From: Burkholderia sp. Bp8992
Lineage (GTDB): Bacteria; Pseudomonadota; Gammaproteobacteria; Burkholderiales; Burkholderiaceae
Length of the DNA stretch: 64,000 nt
NCBI RefSeq assembly: GCF_003853705.1
Contig: NZ_QTQI01000001.1
Coordinates: 62,001-126,000 of the forward strand
Direction: 5' to 3'
This document shows, piece after piece, positions 18,096 to 27,276 of the stretch. The notes beneath the pieces are model-generated. The model searched no databases. It had not been told where the DNA came from and saw only the letters and a program-made list of their open reading frames with translations. Position 1 is the first letter of the stretch; each line of letters begins with the position of its first letter. Position numbers and translations under genes: made by a program.

Positions 18096-19232
18096 ATGAC
18101 TTCAACGAAAGTTCACGTCCATTTGTTTTACGGCGCCGATCCGCGTACCTACCGGAAAGGCGAGAACATCGGCTGCCTGTACGGCTATCACCATGCCGAA
18201 TCCGACGAATTCCGGCTGACCTATTCGCAGGACGGCGGCGAGAACCGCGTCGCCAGCCTCGCGCGTCGCGCGCTGAAGGCGGCGCTCGGCTTCGACATCG
18301 TGCATGCCTGGCGCAACCGCGCCGCGCTGCTGAACACCGACGTGATCTGGACGCACACGGAACAGGAGCACCTGGCGGCCTCGCTGGTGCTGAAGCTCGC
18401 CGGTGCGCAGGGCAAGCGCCCGCTGCTGCTCGCGCAGAGCGTGTGGCTGTTCGACAAGTGGGGCAGCTTCGGCGGCCCGCGCCGCTGGCTGTACCGCAAG
18501 CTGCTCAACCGCGCCGACGCGCTGACCACGCTGGCGCGCGACAACGCCGACCTGTGCCGCCGCTATCTGGGACGCGAAGCCGAGTTCGTCTACTACGGGC
18601 TGAACACGCAGGATTTCCCGCTGACCGAGCCGCAGCAATGGAAGCCGAACCGGCCGCTGCGGATCGCGGCGATCGGCAACGATCGCGACCGCGACTGGCG
18701 CACGTTCCTCGCCGCGTTCGGCGGCGACGAGCGCTACGACGTGCGGCTCGCGACGCGCCGCCGCGTGCCGCGCGAGTGGCATGCGCCGAACGTGAAGATC
18801 GGCTCGGCGTCGGGGCTCGCGAAGCAGCACGAGCTGTACGCGTGGGCCGACGTGATCGTCGTGCCGCTGCGGCCGAACTTCCATGCGTCGGGCATCACCG
18901 TGATGCTCGAGGCGGCGGCCGTCGGCAAGCCGATGATCGTGTCCGACGTCGGCGGGCTCAGCGACTACTTCCCGCACGATACGGCCGCGTACGTACCGGC
19001 GTTCGACGCACAGGCGATGCGCCAGGCCGCCGACCGTTTCGTCGCCGATCCGGTGGCGGCGCTCGCTTGCGCGCAGGCCGCCGCCGCGTGCCTGCGCGAT
19101 CGCGACCTGACCACGCAGGCGTTCGCCGAACAGCACGTGCGGATCACGCGCGACATGCTGCGCCGGCGCCGCACGCCGGCGGCCGCGGGCGTGGCGATGC
19201 CGCTCGCGGATTCGCGTCCGTCGTCGCGGTGA
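18096..19232 (+). CDS. bceH: GT-B fold glycosyltransferase
   Basis: 378 residues with a GT4-like two-domain layout. The N-terminal half is cepacian-specific (HVHLFYGADPRTYRKG). The C-terminal nucleotide-sugar region has VPLRPNFHASGITVMLEAAAVGKPMIVSDVGG, where the E of MLEAAA is the conserved donor-binding Glu. It starts 22 nt after bceG, behind GGAGGG. Probably cytosolic and membrane-associated. Confidence 0.9.
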   Translation: MTSTKVHVHLFYGADPRTYRKGENIGCLYGYHHAESDEFRLTYSQDGGENRVASLARRALKAALGFDIVHAWRNRAALLNTDVIWTHTEQEHLAASLVLKLAGAQGKRPLLLAQSVWLFDKWGSFGGPRRWLYRKLLNRADALTTLARDNADLCRRYLGREAEFVYYGLNTQDFPLTEPQQWKPNRPLRIAAIGNDRDRDWRTFLAAFGGDERYDVRLATRRRVPREWHAPNVKIGSASGLAKQHELYAWADVIVVPLRPNFHASGITVMLEAAAVGKPMIVSDVGGLSDYFPHDTAAYVPAFDAQAMRQAADRFVADPVAALACAQAAAACLRDRDLTTQAFAEQHVRITRDMLRRRRTPAAAGVAMPLADSRPSSR

Positions 19233-19242
19233 GAGCGGATCG

Positions 19243-20709
19243 ATGAGTACGATTGCCGCCGAACGCACCTCGTCGCGCACGCGCAGCTGGCTGCCCGAGC
19301 CGAAGCACTGGGTCGGGCAGGCTGCGCTGTGGTCCCTTACCGCCGCGCTGATCGCCGTACACCAGGGCAGGGTGCTGACGCTCGCGTTCCCGGTTCTGGC
19401 CATCGCGGTCGGCATCTGGCTGTATTTCAAGAGCCCGGCGCGCTACGTCGGCTTCATGTGGTGGGTGTGGTTCCTGAGCCCGGAAGTGCGCCGGCTTGCC
19501 GACTGGTCGAAGGGCGCGTTCACGCCGACGAGCCTGATCCAGGTCGCGCCGCTCGCGGTGACGATGATCGCCGGCTTCGGGCTGATCCGGCATTACCGCG
19601 TGCTCGCGCAGCGGCGCGGGATTCCCGTGCTGCTGATGCTGTTCGGGCTCGCGTATGCGTATCTCGTCGGGATCGTGTCGAGCGGCGTGATGGCCGCGAC
19701 CTATGACCTGGCGAACTGGGTGTATCCGGTGCTGATCGGCTTCCACATCATGGTCAACGCACGCGACTATCCCGAGTACCGCGACGTGCTGCTGTCCACG
19801 TTCATGTGGGGCATGCTCGTGATGGGCCTGTACGGCGTCGTGCAGTACTTCGTGATGCCGCAGTGGGACGTGCTGTGGATGATCGGGTCCGACATGGGTT
19901 CGCAGGGCGAGCCGGTGCCGTACGGCGTGCGCGTGTTCAGCACGATGAACTCGTCCGGGCCTTTCGCGTTCGCGATCATGGGCGCGCTGGTGTTCGTGTT
20001 CGCCGCGCCGCAGAAGATCCGCTGGTTCGCGGGGGCGGCCGGCTTCGTGTCGTTCGCGCTGTGTCTCGTGCGCTCGACGTGGGGCGGCTGGGTGATCGCG
20101 CTCGCGATCCAGCTCGCGCAGTCGAACAACCGCTTGCGGATGCGGATCCTGATCAGCGGCGTCGTGCTGGTCGGGCTCTGCGTGCCGCTCCTGACCGTCG
20201 GGCCGGTGGCCGACCGTCTCGGCGCGCGCCTGCAGTCGATCACGAACCTGAAGGACGACCGCAGCTACGACGACCGCAACAAGTTCTACGCCACCTTCGC
20301 GCAGACGGCGTTTACCGACGTCGCCGGCGAAGGGATGGGTGCGACGGGCGCGTCCACGAAGCTGTCGAGCGACAGCGGCGAGCTCGGCAAGTACGGCAGC
20401 TTCGACAGCGGCGTGATGAACGTGCCGTTCGTGCTCGGCTGGCCCGGCACGCTGCTGTACCTCGCCGGCGTCGTGATGCTGTTCGGCCGCACGCTGCGCG
20501 CGGCATTCAAGCTGCGCAAGGACAAGTTCGTCGGCGCGTGCCTGAGCCTGTGCCTGTCGACCTTCGCAATGCTCGTGTTCACGAACTCGCTGATCGGCAC
20601 GGGCGGCCTGCTGATGTTCACAGCCATTTTTTCGATACTTGCCGCGGCGCACTGGCAAAAGGCACAACGCCTGCTGGCCGCCGCGCGTTCACGGGGAGGC
20701 GACCATTGA
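19243..20709 (+). CDS. bceI: Wzy-type exopolysaccharide polymerase
   Basis: A 488-residue integral membrane protein with about ten to twelve predicted helices and the larger O-antigen-ligase-like loop (about residues 320-400: DRSYDDRNKFYATFAQTAF, GATGAS, NVPFVLGWPG). In the Wzy-dependent pathway such proteins polymerise lipid-linked repeat units in the periplasm. Its TGA stop overlaps the TTG start of bceJ. Confidence 0.88.
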   Translation: MSTIAAERTSSRTRSWLPEPKHWVGQAALWSLTAALIAVHQGRVLTLAFPVLAIAVGIWLYFKSPARYVGFMWWVWFLSPEVRRLADWSKGAFTPTSLIQVAPLAVTMIAGFGLIRHYRVLAQRRGIPVLLMLFGLAYAYLVGIVSSGVMAATYDLANWVYPVLIGFHIMVNARDYPEYRDVLLSTFMWGMLVMGLYGVVQYFVMPQWDVLWMIGSDMGSQGEPVPYGVRVFSTMNSSGPFAFAIMGALVFVFAAPQKIRWFAGAAGFVSFALCLVRSTWGGWVIALAIQLAQSNNRLRMRILISGVVLVGLCVPLLTVGPVADRLGARLQSITNLKDDRSYDDRNKFYATFAQTAFTDVAGEGMGATGASTKLSSDSGELGKYGSFDSGVMNVPFVLGWPGTLLYLAGVVMLFGRTLRAAFKLRKDKFVGACLSLCLSTFAMLVFTNSLIGTGGLLMFTAIFSILAAAHWQKAQRLLAAARSRGGDH

Positions 20710-21890
20710 GAATCGCGATCGTCACGCACGTCGTGCGACATAACGACGGGCAGGGCCGCGTCAATTACGAAATCGCGCGCGCGGCGCTGGCCGAGAACTA
20801 CGAGGTCACGCTGGTCGCGTCGCATGTCGCGCCCGAGCTGCTGGCCGACCCGCGCGTGCGCTGGGTGCCCGTGAAGGTCGGCGGCTTCTGGCCGTCGAAT
20901 CTCGTCAAGCAGCAGGTGTTCGCGCTGAAGAGCGCGGCCTGGCTGCGCGCGCACCGCAGCGAATACGACGTGCTGCACGTGAACGGCTTCATCTCGTGGA
21001 TCAAGGCCGACGTGAATACCGCGCACTTCGTGCACGGCGGCTGGTTCAAGAGTCCGTACTATCCGTTCGGGCCGACGAAGGGCATCTGGTCGGCTTACCA
21101 GTACGTTTATACGCGCGTGAACACCACGCTCGAGCGCTGGGCGTACAAGCGCTCGCGCGCGATCACCGCCGTGTCGCAGAAGGTGGCCGACGAGATCGCC
21201 GGGCTCGGCATCGACAGCAGCAAGATCAGTGTGATCTACAACGGCGTCGACGGCAGCGCGTTCGCCGGTGCGCAGGCCGACCGTGCGGCGTTCAAGCTGC
21301 CGGACGACGCATTCCTGCTGCTGTTCGTCGGCGACCTGCGCACGCCGCGCAAGAACCTCGGCACCGTGCTGAAGGCGCTGACGAAACTGCCGTCGAACGT
21401 GCACCTGGCGGTGGCTGGCTATCTGCCGGGCAGCCCGTATCCGGAAGAGGCGCGTGCGCTCGGCATCGATTCGCGCGTGCATTTCCTCGGTCTCGTGAAA
21501 AACATGCCGACGCTGATGCGCTCGGTCGACGCCTACGTCTTTCCGTCGCGCTACGAAGCGATGAGCCTGTCGCTGCTGGAAGCGATGGCGGCCGGTTTGC
21601 CGGTCGTTACCGCGCGCACGGCGGGCGGCGCGGAAATCATCACGCGCGAATGCGGGATCGTGCTGGAGGACCCGGACGATCCGGCCGCGCTCGCGCAGGC
21701 GATCGGCTCGCTCGCGGTGTCGCGCGACACCTGTCGCGCGATGGGCGACGCGGCCCGCGAACTGATGACCCGTTTCGGCTGGGCGCACATGGGTGCCCAG
21801 TATGTCGCGCTTTACCGGCGCATCGGCCAACCCACGCAGCCGTCCGCCTTCGAGCGCGTCGAGCATGCAGTCACGCAGGAGCAATCGTGA
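20706..21890 (+). CDS. bceJ: GT4 family glycosyltransferase (TTG start)
   Basis: 394 residues. No ATG matches the family start; the frame begins with the sequence LRIAIVTHVVRHNDGQGRVN, so the TTG at 20706, which overlaps the bceI stop by 4 bp and follows GGGGAGG, is the likely start. The GT-B C-terminal domain contains LLFVGDLRTPRKNLGTVLKAL, FPSRYEAMSLSLLEAMAAG and LPVVTARTAGGAEI with the donor-binding EX7E-type glutamates. It adds a sugar to the cepacian repeat. Confidence 0.88.
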   Translation: MRIAIVTHVVRHNDGQGRVNYEIARAALAENYEVTLVASHVAPELLADPRVRWVPVKVGGFWPSNLVKQQVFALKSAAWLRAHRSEYDVLHVNGFISWIKADVNTAHFVHGGWFKSPYYPFGPTKGIWSAYQYVYTRVNTTLERWAYKRSRAITAVSQKVADEIAGLGIDSSKISVIYNGVDGSAFAGAQADRAAFKLPDDAFLLLFVGDLRTPRKNLGTVLKALTKLPSNVHLAVAGYLPGSPYPEEARALGIDSRVHFLGLVKNMPTLMRSVDAYVFPSRYEAMSLSLLEAMAAGLPVVTARTAGGAEIITRECGIVLEDPDDPAALAQAIGSLAVSRDTCRAMGDAARELMTRFGWAHMGAQYVALYRRIGQPTQPSAFERVEHAVTQEQS

Positions 21891-23056
21891 TGTCCCAAAC
21901 TTCCCGGCCGATCAAATCGTTGCAGATCGGCATGCACTGGTTCCCCGAACGCGCGGGCGGCCTCGACCGGATGTACTACTCGCTCGTTGGCGCGCTGCCG
22001 GGCGCGGGCGTCGAGGTGCGCGGGCTCGTCGCCGGCTCGCCGAAGGTCGCCGACGACACGGGCGGCGCGATCCAGGGCTTCGGTCCCGCCACGGAGACGC
22101 TCGCGCGCCGGATGCTCGCCGCGCGCCGCGCGCTGCGCGACGAGATCCGCACCGAACGGCCGGACGTGATCTCGTCGCACTTCGCGCTGTACACGTTTCC
22201 GGGGCTCGACGTCACGCGCGGGATTCCGCAGGTGTCGCACTTCCAGGGCCCGTGGGCCGACGAAAGCCAGGTCGAGGGCGCCGCGACGCTCGGGCAGCGC
22301 GCGAAGCGCTATCTCGAACAGGCCGTCTATACGCGCTCGTCACGGCTGATCGTGCTGTCGCAGGCATTCGGCCAGATCCTGACGAATCGCTACGGCATCG
22401 ATCCGTCGCGCGTGCGCGTGATTCCCGGTTGCGTCGATACCGCGCAGTTCGATACGCCGCTCACGCCCGCCGAGGCGCGGCACAAGCTGCAACTGCCGCA
22501 GGACCGGCCGATCGTGCTGGCCGTGCGCCGGCTCGTGCGGCGCATGGGGCTGGAGGACCTGATCGACGCGATCGGCCTCGTCAAGCACCGTCACCCGGAC
22601 GTGCTGCTGCTGATCGCCGGCAAGGGCAAGATCGGCGAGGAACTGCAGCAGCGCATCGACGATGCCGGGCTGCAGGACAACGTGAAGCTGCTCGGCTTCG
22701 TGCCCGACAACCATCTCGCGGCGCTGTACCGCGCGGCGACGGTCAGCGTCGTGCCGACGGTCGCGCTCGAGGGCTTCGGGCTGATCACCGTCGAATCGCT
22801 CGCGTCCGGCACGCCCGTGCTGGTGACGCCGGTCGGCGGGCTGCCGGAGGCGGTCGCCGGGCTGTCGAACGATCTCGTGCTGCCGTCGACGGGCGCGGCT
22901 GCGATCGCGGAAGGGCTCGGCGGCGCACTGTCGGGGGCGATCGCGCTGCCCGACGAGGCCGCATGCAAGCGCTACGCGCGTGATCATTTCGACAACGCGG
23001 TGATCGCGCGACGCGTCGCCGGCGTGTATGAAGAGGCGATCCGGGCGGCAGGTTGA
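21890..23056 (+). CDS. bceK: GT4 family glycosyltransferase
   Basis: 388 residues, starting at the ATG that overlaps the bceJ stop (TGATG), with AGGAG 7 nt upstream. The N-terminal glycine-rich acceptor loop is PERAGGLDRMYYSL. C-terminal donor motifs are PIVLAVRRLVRRMGLEDLI, VALEGFGLITVESLASGTP and VLVTPVGGLPEAV. It is the last gene of the bce-I operon, followed by a terminator. Confidence 0.9.
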   Translation: MSQTSRPIKSLQIGMHWFPERAGGLDRMYYSLVGALPGAGVEVRGLVAGSPKVADDTGGAIQGFGPATETLARRMLAARRALRDEIRTERPDVISSHFALYTFPGLDVTRGIPQVSHFQGPWADESQVEGAATLGQRAKRYLEQAVYTRSSRLIVLSQAFGQILTNRYGIDPSRVRVIPGCVDTAQFDTPLTPAEARHKLQLPQDRPIVLAVRRLVRRMGLEDLIDAIGLVKHRHPDVLLLIAGKGKIGEELQQRIDDAGLQDNVKLLGFVPDNHLAALYRAATVSVVPTVALEGFGLITVESLASGTPVLVTPVGGLPEAVAGLSNDLVLPSTGAAAIAEGLGGALSGAIALPDEAACKRYARDHFDNAVIARRVAGVYEEAIRAAG

Positions 23057-23124
23057 GCGCCGCGGCGCGCCACCTGCGCGCCGAACCTGAATCGGGACCG
23101 GCGCATGCACATGGCCGGTCCGCG

Positions 23125-23159
23125 AGCCGGCCGCCCGACGAGGGTGGGCCGGCTTTTTT
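23125..23159 (+). terminator. Rho-independent terminator after bceK
   Basis: AGCCGGCC (23125-23132) pairs with GGCCGGCT (23147-23154), followed by a run of six T to 23159. It lies 69 nt after the bceK stop and before the convergent MFS gene. Confidence 0.8.
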
Positions 23160-23185
23160 CGTTCGACTCCGATCGCCGGCGCGCA

Positions 23186-24421
23186 TCACGCGCGCCTGAG
23201 CGTCGCGGCCCATACGCCGAGCGCGGCCACGCTGACGACGGCCCCAAGCGCGCAGACGCCCGTCCATCCGGCGCGCGCATACATCATCGTCGACGCGATC
23301 GCGCCGAGCCCGCTGCCGGCCGAGTAGAACAGCATGTAGCAGCCGACGAGGCGCGCGTGCGCATCGGGCCGCGCGCCGAGAATCATGCTCTGGTTGACGA
23401 CGTGGACGGCCTGCCCGCCGACGTCGAGCAGCACGATGCCGACGATCAGCCATGCAATCGACGTGTCGCCGAACGCGAGCGGCAGCCATGAGCATGCGAG
23501 CAGCGCGAGCGCGGCGCCGGTCGTCGCTTCGCCGCGCCCGCGATCGGCGAGCCGGCCGGCGCGTGCGGCGGCCGCGGCCCCCAGCGCGCCGACGAGGCCG
23601 AATGCGCCGATCTGCGTATGCGACATCGCGTGCGGCGGCGCGCTCAGCGGCAGCACGAGCGCGCTCCAGAAGATGCTGAATGCCGCGAACACCAGCAGCG
23701 CGATCGCACCGCGCACGCGCAGCACGCGTTCATCGCGCAACAGCGACACCATCGACCGCAGCAGCGCCGCGTAGCCGATGCGCTCGCGCGGCCCGTTCGT
23801 GTCGGGCAGCAGCCGCGACAATGCGACGAGCATCGCGATCGCGAGCGCACCCGACACGAGATAGACGGCCCGCCAGCCCGCGAAGTCGGTGACGACACCG
23901 GCCAGCGAGCGCGCGGCCAGCAGCCCGACCACCACGCCGCCTTGTGCGGCGCCCACCACGCGCCCGCGTTCGCCTGCGCCCGAGAGCGCTGCCGAGCATG
24001 CGATCAGCCCTTGCGTCATCGCGGTGCCGAGCAGGCCGACCGCGACCATCCCCGCCAGCAGCGCGATGCGTGTCGACGACAAGGCGACGCCGATGCAGGC
24101 TGCCGTCAGCAGCAGAAGCTGCACGGCGATCAGGCGCTTGCGGTTCAGCAGGTCGCCGAGCGGCACGACGAACAGCAGCGCGAGCGCACAGCCGAGTTGC
24201 GTCGCGGTGATGACGCCGCCGACGGCGGCCTGCGGCACGCCGAAATCGCGCGCGATCGAATCGAGCAGCGGCTGGGCGTAATAGACGTTCGCGACGCTCG
24301 CCGCACAGCAGACGGCCAGCAGCGCGATGCGCGCCGACGACAGGCCGCCGCCCTCGGCCGGATGCGTCGCGGATGTCGGCACGTTCGATGCAACGGTGCC
24401 GGAATGACACGAAGACTCCAT
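23186..24421 (-). CDS. MFS transporter (DHA-type efflux)
   Basis: A 411-residue, 12-helix major facilitator protein. The N-terminal half has VYYAQPLLDSIARDFGVPQA, and loop 2-3 has the MFS signature VVPLGDLLNRKRLI. The start at 24421 (MESSCHSGTV) is preferred to 24448 because the latter would lie inside the operator region. It is divergent from an HxlR regulator, whose presumed operators fill the intergenic gap, so expression is probably induced by the transported or a related compound. Substrate unknown. Confidence 0.85.
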   Translation of the reverse strand: MESSCHSGTVASNVPTSATHPAEGGGLSSARIALLAVCCAASVANVYYAQPLLDSIARDFGVPQAAVGGVITATQLGCALALLFVVPLGDLLNRKRLIAVQLLLLTAACIGVALSSTRIALLAGMVAVGLLGTAMTQGLIACSAALSGAGERGRVVGAAQGGVVVGLLAARSLAGVVTDFAGWRAVYLVSGALAIAMLVALSRLLPDTNGPRERIGYAALLRSMVSLLRDERVLRVRGAIALLVFAAFSIFWSALVLPLSAPPHAMSHTQIGAFGLVGALGAAAAARAGRLADRGRGEATTGAALALLACSWLPLAFGDTSIAWLIVGIVLLDVGGQAVHVVNQSMILGARPDAHARLVGCYMLFYSAGSGLGAIASTMMYARAGWTGVCALGAVVSVAALGVWAATLRRA

Positions 24422-24437
24422 GGGGTCCCTCACGCAG

Positions 24438-24497
24438 ACTAGTTGCAAATTGAAACTAGTGTGAGTGTAGGAAAAGTAGTTTTAAAATGCAACTTTT
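24438..24497. promoter_or_regulatory. HxlR-type operator pair between MFS and hxlR-like genes
   Basis: Dyad 1: ACTAGTT (24438-24444) and AACTAGT (24454-24460), 9-nt spacer. Dyad 2: AAAAGT (24472-24477) and ACTTTT (24492-24497), with an AT-rich core. They lie between the two divergent start codons, where an autoregulating HxlR protein would bind. Confidence 0.6.
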
Positions 24498-24575
24498 TGT
24501 GCGGCGGGCGACGGGCTCGCGCACGGATGCGCCGATGCCGCCGCGCGGGCGGCCGGCACGATTGCGGAGAGGAAC

Positions 24576-25046
24576 ATGGCCAGGCAGAAAAGTCTTGCGG
24601 ATTCCCCGTGCCCGGTGGCGCGGGCGACCGATATCGTCGGCGATCGCTGGGCGTTGCTGATCGTGCGCGATGCGTTCGACGGCGTGCGCCGCTTCGGCGA
24701 TTTCCGCGCGAGCCTCGGCGTCGCGAGCAACATCCTGTCCGACCGGTTGAAGATGCTGGTGGATGCCGGCGTGTTCGACGTCGTGCCGGCGTCGGACGGC
24801 ACCGCGTATCAGGAGTACGCGCTGACGAAGAAAGGCGAGGGGCTGTTTCCGGTGATCGTGATGCTGCGGCAGTGGGGCGAGGCGAACCTGTTCGCACGCG
24901 GCGAGCCGCATTCGGTGCTGGTCGACCGCAGCACGGGGCGCGCGATCCGCAAGCTCGCGCTGCGGCACGACGACGGCCGGCCGGTGAAGGCGGCCGACAC
25001 GGTCGTGAAGAAGATCGACGACGAGGCGGGTGGGGCGCGGCGGTGA
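24576..25046 (+). CDS. HxlR-family winged-helix transcriptional regulator
   Basis: 156 residues. The family signature CPVARATDIVGDRWALLIVRD occurs as CPVARATDIVGDRW near residues 12-25, followed by the wing region FRASLGVASNILSDRLKML and YALTKKGEGLFPVI. The N-terminal Cys (C12) is the conserved redox/electrophile-sensing cysteine of many HxlR proteins. GGAGAGG is 5 nt upstream of the ATG. It likely represses both itself and the divergent MFS gene. Confidence 0.9.
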   Translation: MARQKSLADSPCPVARATDIVGDRWALLIVRDAFDGVRRFGDFRASLGVASNILSDRLKMLVDAGVFDVVPASDGTAYQEYALTKKGEGLFPVIVMLRQWGEANLFARGEPHSVLVDRSTGRAIRKLALRHDDGRPVKAADTVVKKIDDEAGGARR

Positions 25047-25187
25047 GCGCGATGCGCGGCGGCCGGTCGGCTGGACTGCCGAGATCGTCGTTGACCGGAG
25101 CCGCATCGCCATGACCCATCCGCTGGATTCCGCCGGTCATCGGCGGCTGCTCGACCTGCGGCGCCGGATCCACGGCCCCGGCGACGC

Positions 25188-26627
25188 TCAATCGTGCGCC
25201 GGCATCGGCTGATGCGAACGCGGTGCGCCGTGATGCGCATCGCCCCGCACGCGGGTCGCGAGCAGCGCGGCCGCGAGCAGCAGCGCGACCGACACGGCCG
25301 TTTCGATCCGCAATCCGTTGACGACCTGCGATGCACCGCCGCCGCCGGCAAGAGCGCCGAACGCCGCGACGCCCATCGCGCCGCCGGCCTGCCGCGCGGT
25401 ATTCAGCACTGCCGACGCGATGCCGGCCCGCTCGGGCGCGACCGACGCGAGCACGGCCGTCGTCATCGCGGGCACCGCGAACCCCATGCCCGTCGGAATC
25501 AGCAGGAACGGCACGAGCAGCACGGCGAGCGGCGTCGATGCGTCGACGAAATGCAGCGATCCGTAGCCGAGCGCGGCGACCAGCGCGCCGGCCAGCATCG
25601 GCACGCGCGGGCCGTGACGCGCGACGACGCGGCCGCTCGCGAGATTCGACAGCAGGAAGCCGCCCGTCAGCGGCAGGAACGCGAGGCCGGCCTGCCACGC
25701 CGATTCGCCGCGTGCACGCTGCAGGTACAGTGCCAGCACGAACACGGTGCCGTAGTACGTGAGGTTCACGCAGATCCCGAACAGTACGGCCGCGCTGAAG
25801 GTGCGATGGCGGAACAGCGACAGCCGCAGCATCGGCGTGGCCGTGCGCGATTCGACCGCGACGAAGGCGAGCGCGGCCAGCGCCGCGAACGCGAAGCCGC
25901 CGGCCACGACCGGATGCGCGAAGCCGAGCGGCCGCCATTCGATCACGGCGCCGGTCAGCGCGGTCAGCATCGCGATCGCGACGAGCTGGCCGCGCAGGTC
26001 GAGCGAGCGGGTCAGGCGGGATGGTGTGCTCTGCTCGCGGCGCGCAGGCACCCACGCGAACGCGGCCGCGAGTCCCGCCGCACACAGCGGCAGGTTCACG
26101 AGGAAGATGCCGCGCCAGCCCCACGCGGCGATCAGCAGGCCGCCGACCACCGGGCCGGCCGCGATCGAGATCGACCCGGCCGCCGTCCACCCGCCGACCG
26201 CGCGGGCACGCAGGTGCGGGTCGTGGCGGCACGCGCCGTTGAGCAGCGCGAGCGAATTGGGCAGCATCGCCGCGGCGCCGACGCCTTGCAGCGCGCGGGC
26301 CGCGATCAGCATCGCGGGCGTGACGGCGCCGCCGCAGGCCAGCGACGCGAGCGCGAACAGCACGAGGCCTGCGATGTACAGGCGGCGCGCGCCGAAGCGG
26401 TCGCCGAGCGCGCCGCCCGACAGCATCAGCACCGCGAACGCGAGCGTGTATGCATCGACGACCCATTGCAGGCCGGCGACCGGCAGATGCAGGTCGGCTG
26501 CGAGATGCGCGAGCGCGATGTTGACGATCGTCACGTCGAGCTGCGTGACGACGAAACCGATGCTGACGGCCGCGACGACGCGTGCCAGCGCGGGCGGGAA
26601 AGCGGGAGGCGGTGTGGTCGTATCCAT
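25188..26627 (-). CDS. DHA2-family (EmrB/QacA) MFS multidrug exporter
   Basis: A 479-residue, 14-helix transporter. Helix 1 has FVVTQLDVTIVNIALAHL with the conserved motif D1 Asp; loop 2-3 has GGALGDRFGARRLYIAGL (motif A); helix 5 carries the GPVVGGLL motif C typical of antiporters. It converges with the HxlR gene and stands alone, without membrane-fusion or outer-membrane partners nearby. Substrate unknown. Confidence 0.88.
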   Translation of the reverse strand: MDTTTPPPAFPPALARVVAAVSIGFVVTQLDVTIVNIALAHLAADLHLPVAGLQWVVDAYTLAFAVLMLSGGALGDRFGARRLYIAGLVLFALASLACGGAVTPAMLIAARALQGVGAAAMLPNSLALLNGACRHDPHLRARAVGGWTAAGSISIAAGPVVGGLLIAAWGWRGIFLVNLPLCAAGLAAAFAWVPARREQSTPSRLTRSLDLRGQLVAIAMLTALTGAVIEWRPLGFAHPVVAGGFAFAALAALAFVAVESRTATPMLRLSLFRHRTFSAAVLFGICVNLTYYGTVFVLALYLQRARGESAWQAGLAFLPLTGGFLLSNLASGRVVARHGPRVPMLAGALVAALGYGSLHFVDASTPLAVLLVPFLLIPTGMGFAVPAMTTAVLASVAPERAGIASAVLNTARQAGGAMGVAAFGALAGGGGASQVVNGLRIETAVSVALLLAAALLATRVRGDAHHGAPRSHQPMPAHD

Positions 26628-26771
26628 GCATCCATCGTAGGATGCGACGGACCGGCGATGTTTCAGCGGGAGGTGAAGCGTCGATACACGGCCGGTGCAT
26701 GGCGATTAACATGGCAATGCGGCTGATCATGCATGCCACGGCACACATCGACTTTCGACAGGCCCATCCGG

Positions 26772-27215
26772 ATGACTCCCTCGAACCTGACGACGCGCGA
26801 CGCGCAGATTGCCGATCACGCCGACATTGCAAGGCTGATGCAACAGCTCGGCTACGATGCGAAACCCGCGATGATCCGCGCCAAGCTGGCGACACTGCTG
26901 CCGAGTGCGGTCGACCGTATCCTGGTCGCGACGATCGCGCACAGCGTGGTCGGCTGCATCAGCCTGCATGCGCTTGCGCTGTTTCATGCACCCGGAAATC
27001 TCGGGCGCATCACCAGTCTGGTCGTCGACGAGCGCTGTCGCGGGCAGGGTGTCGGCGGTGTGCTGATCGCTGCGGCGCAGGTGTGGTTCGAGACAGCAGG
27101 GTGCGTGAAACTGGAAGTGACGAGCGGCGACCATCGGCTCGATGCGCACCGCTTTTACGCGCGGTACGGTTTCACGCGGGACGGACAGCGGCTGTCGAAG
27201 CTTGTCCTGTCGTGA
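26772..27215 (+). CDS. GNAT-family N-acetyltransferase
   Basis: 147 residues. Acetyl-CoA motif A is ITSLVVDERCRGQGVGGVLI (Q/RxxGxG/A), and motif B ends FYARYGFTRDGQRL. The start MTPSNLTTRDAQ at 26772 is chosen on family length; an in-frame ATG at 26733 would add 13 residues, and neither has a strong ribosome site. The acceptor is unknown. It converges with the AraC regulator. Confidence 0.85.
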   Translation: MTPSNLTTRDAQIADHADIARLMQQLGYDAKPAMIRAKLATLLPSAVDRILVATIAHSVVGCISLHALALFHAPGNLGRITSLVVDERCRGQGVGGVLIAAAQVWFETAGCVKLEVTSGDHRLDAHRFYARYGFTRDGQRLSKLVLS

Positions 27216-27276
27216 CGCCACGGCGCGAGCGAGCGCCTCATCCGCTATCGTGGGAAAGCCGGTACCGCTTGGCCGC

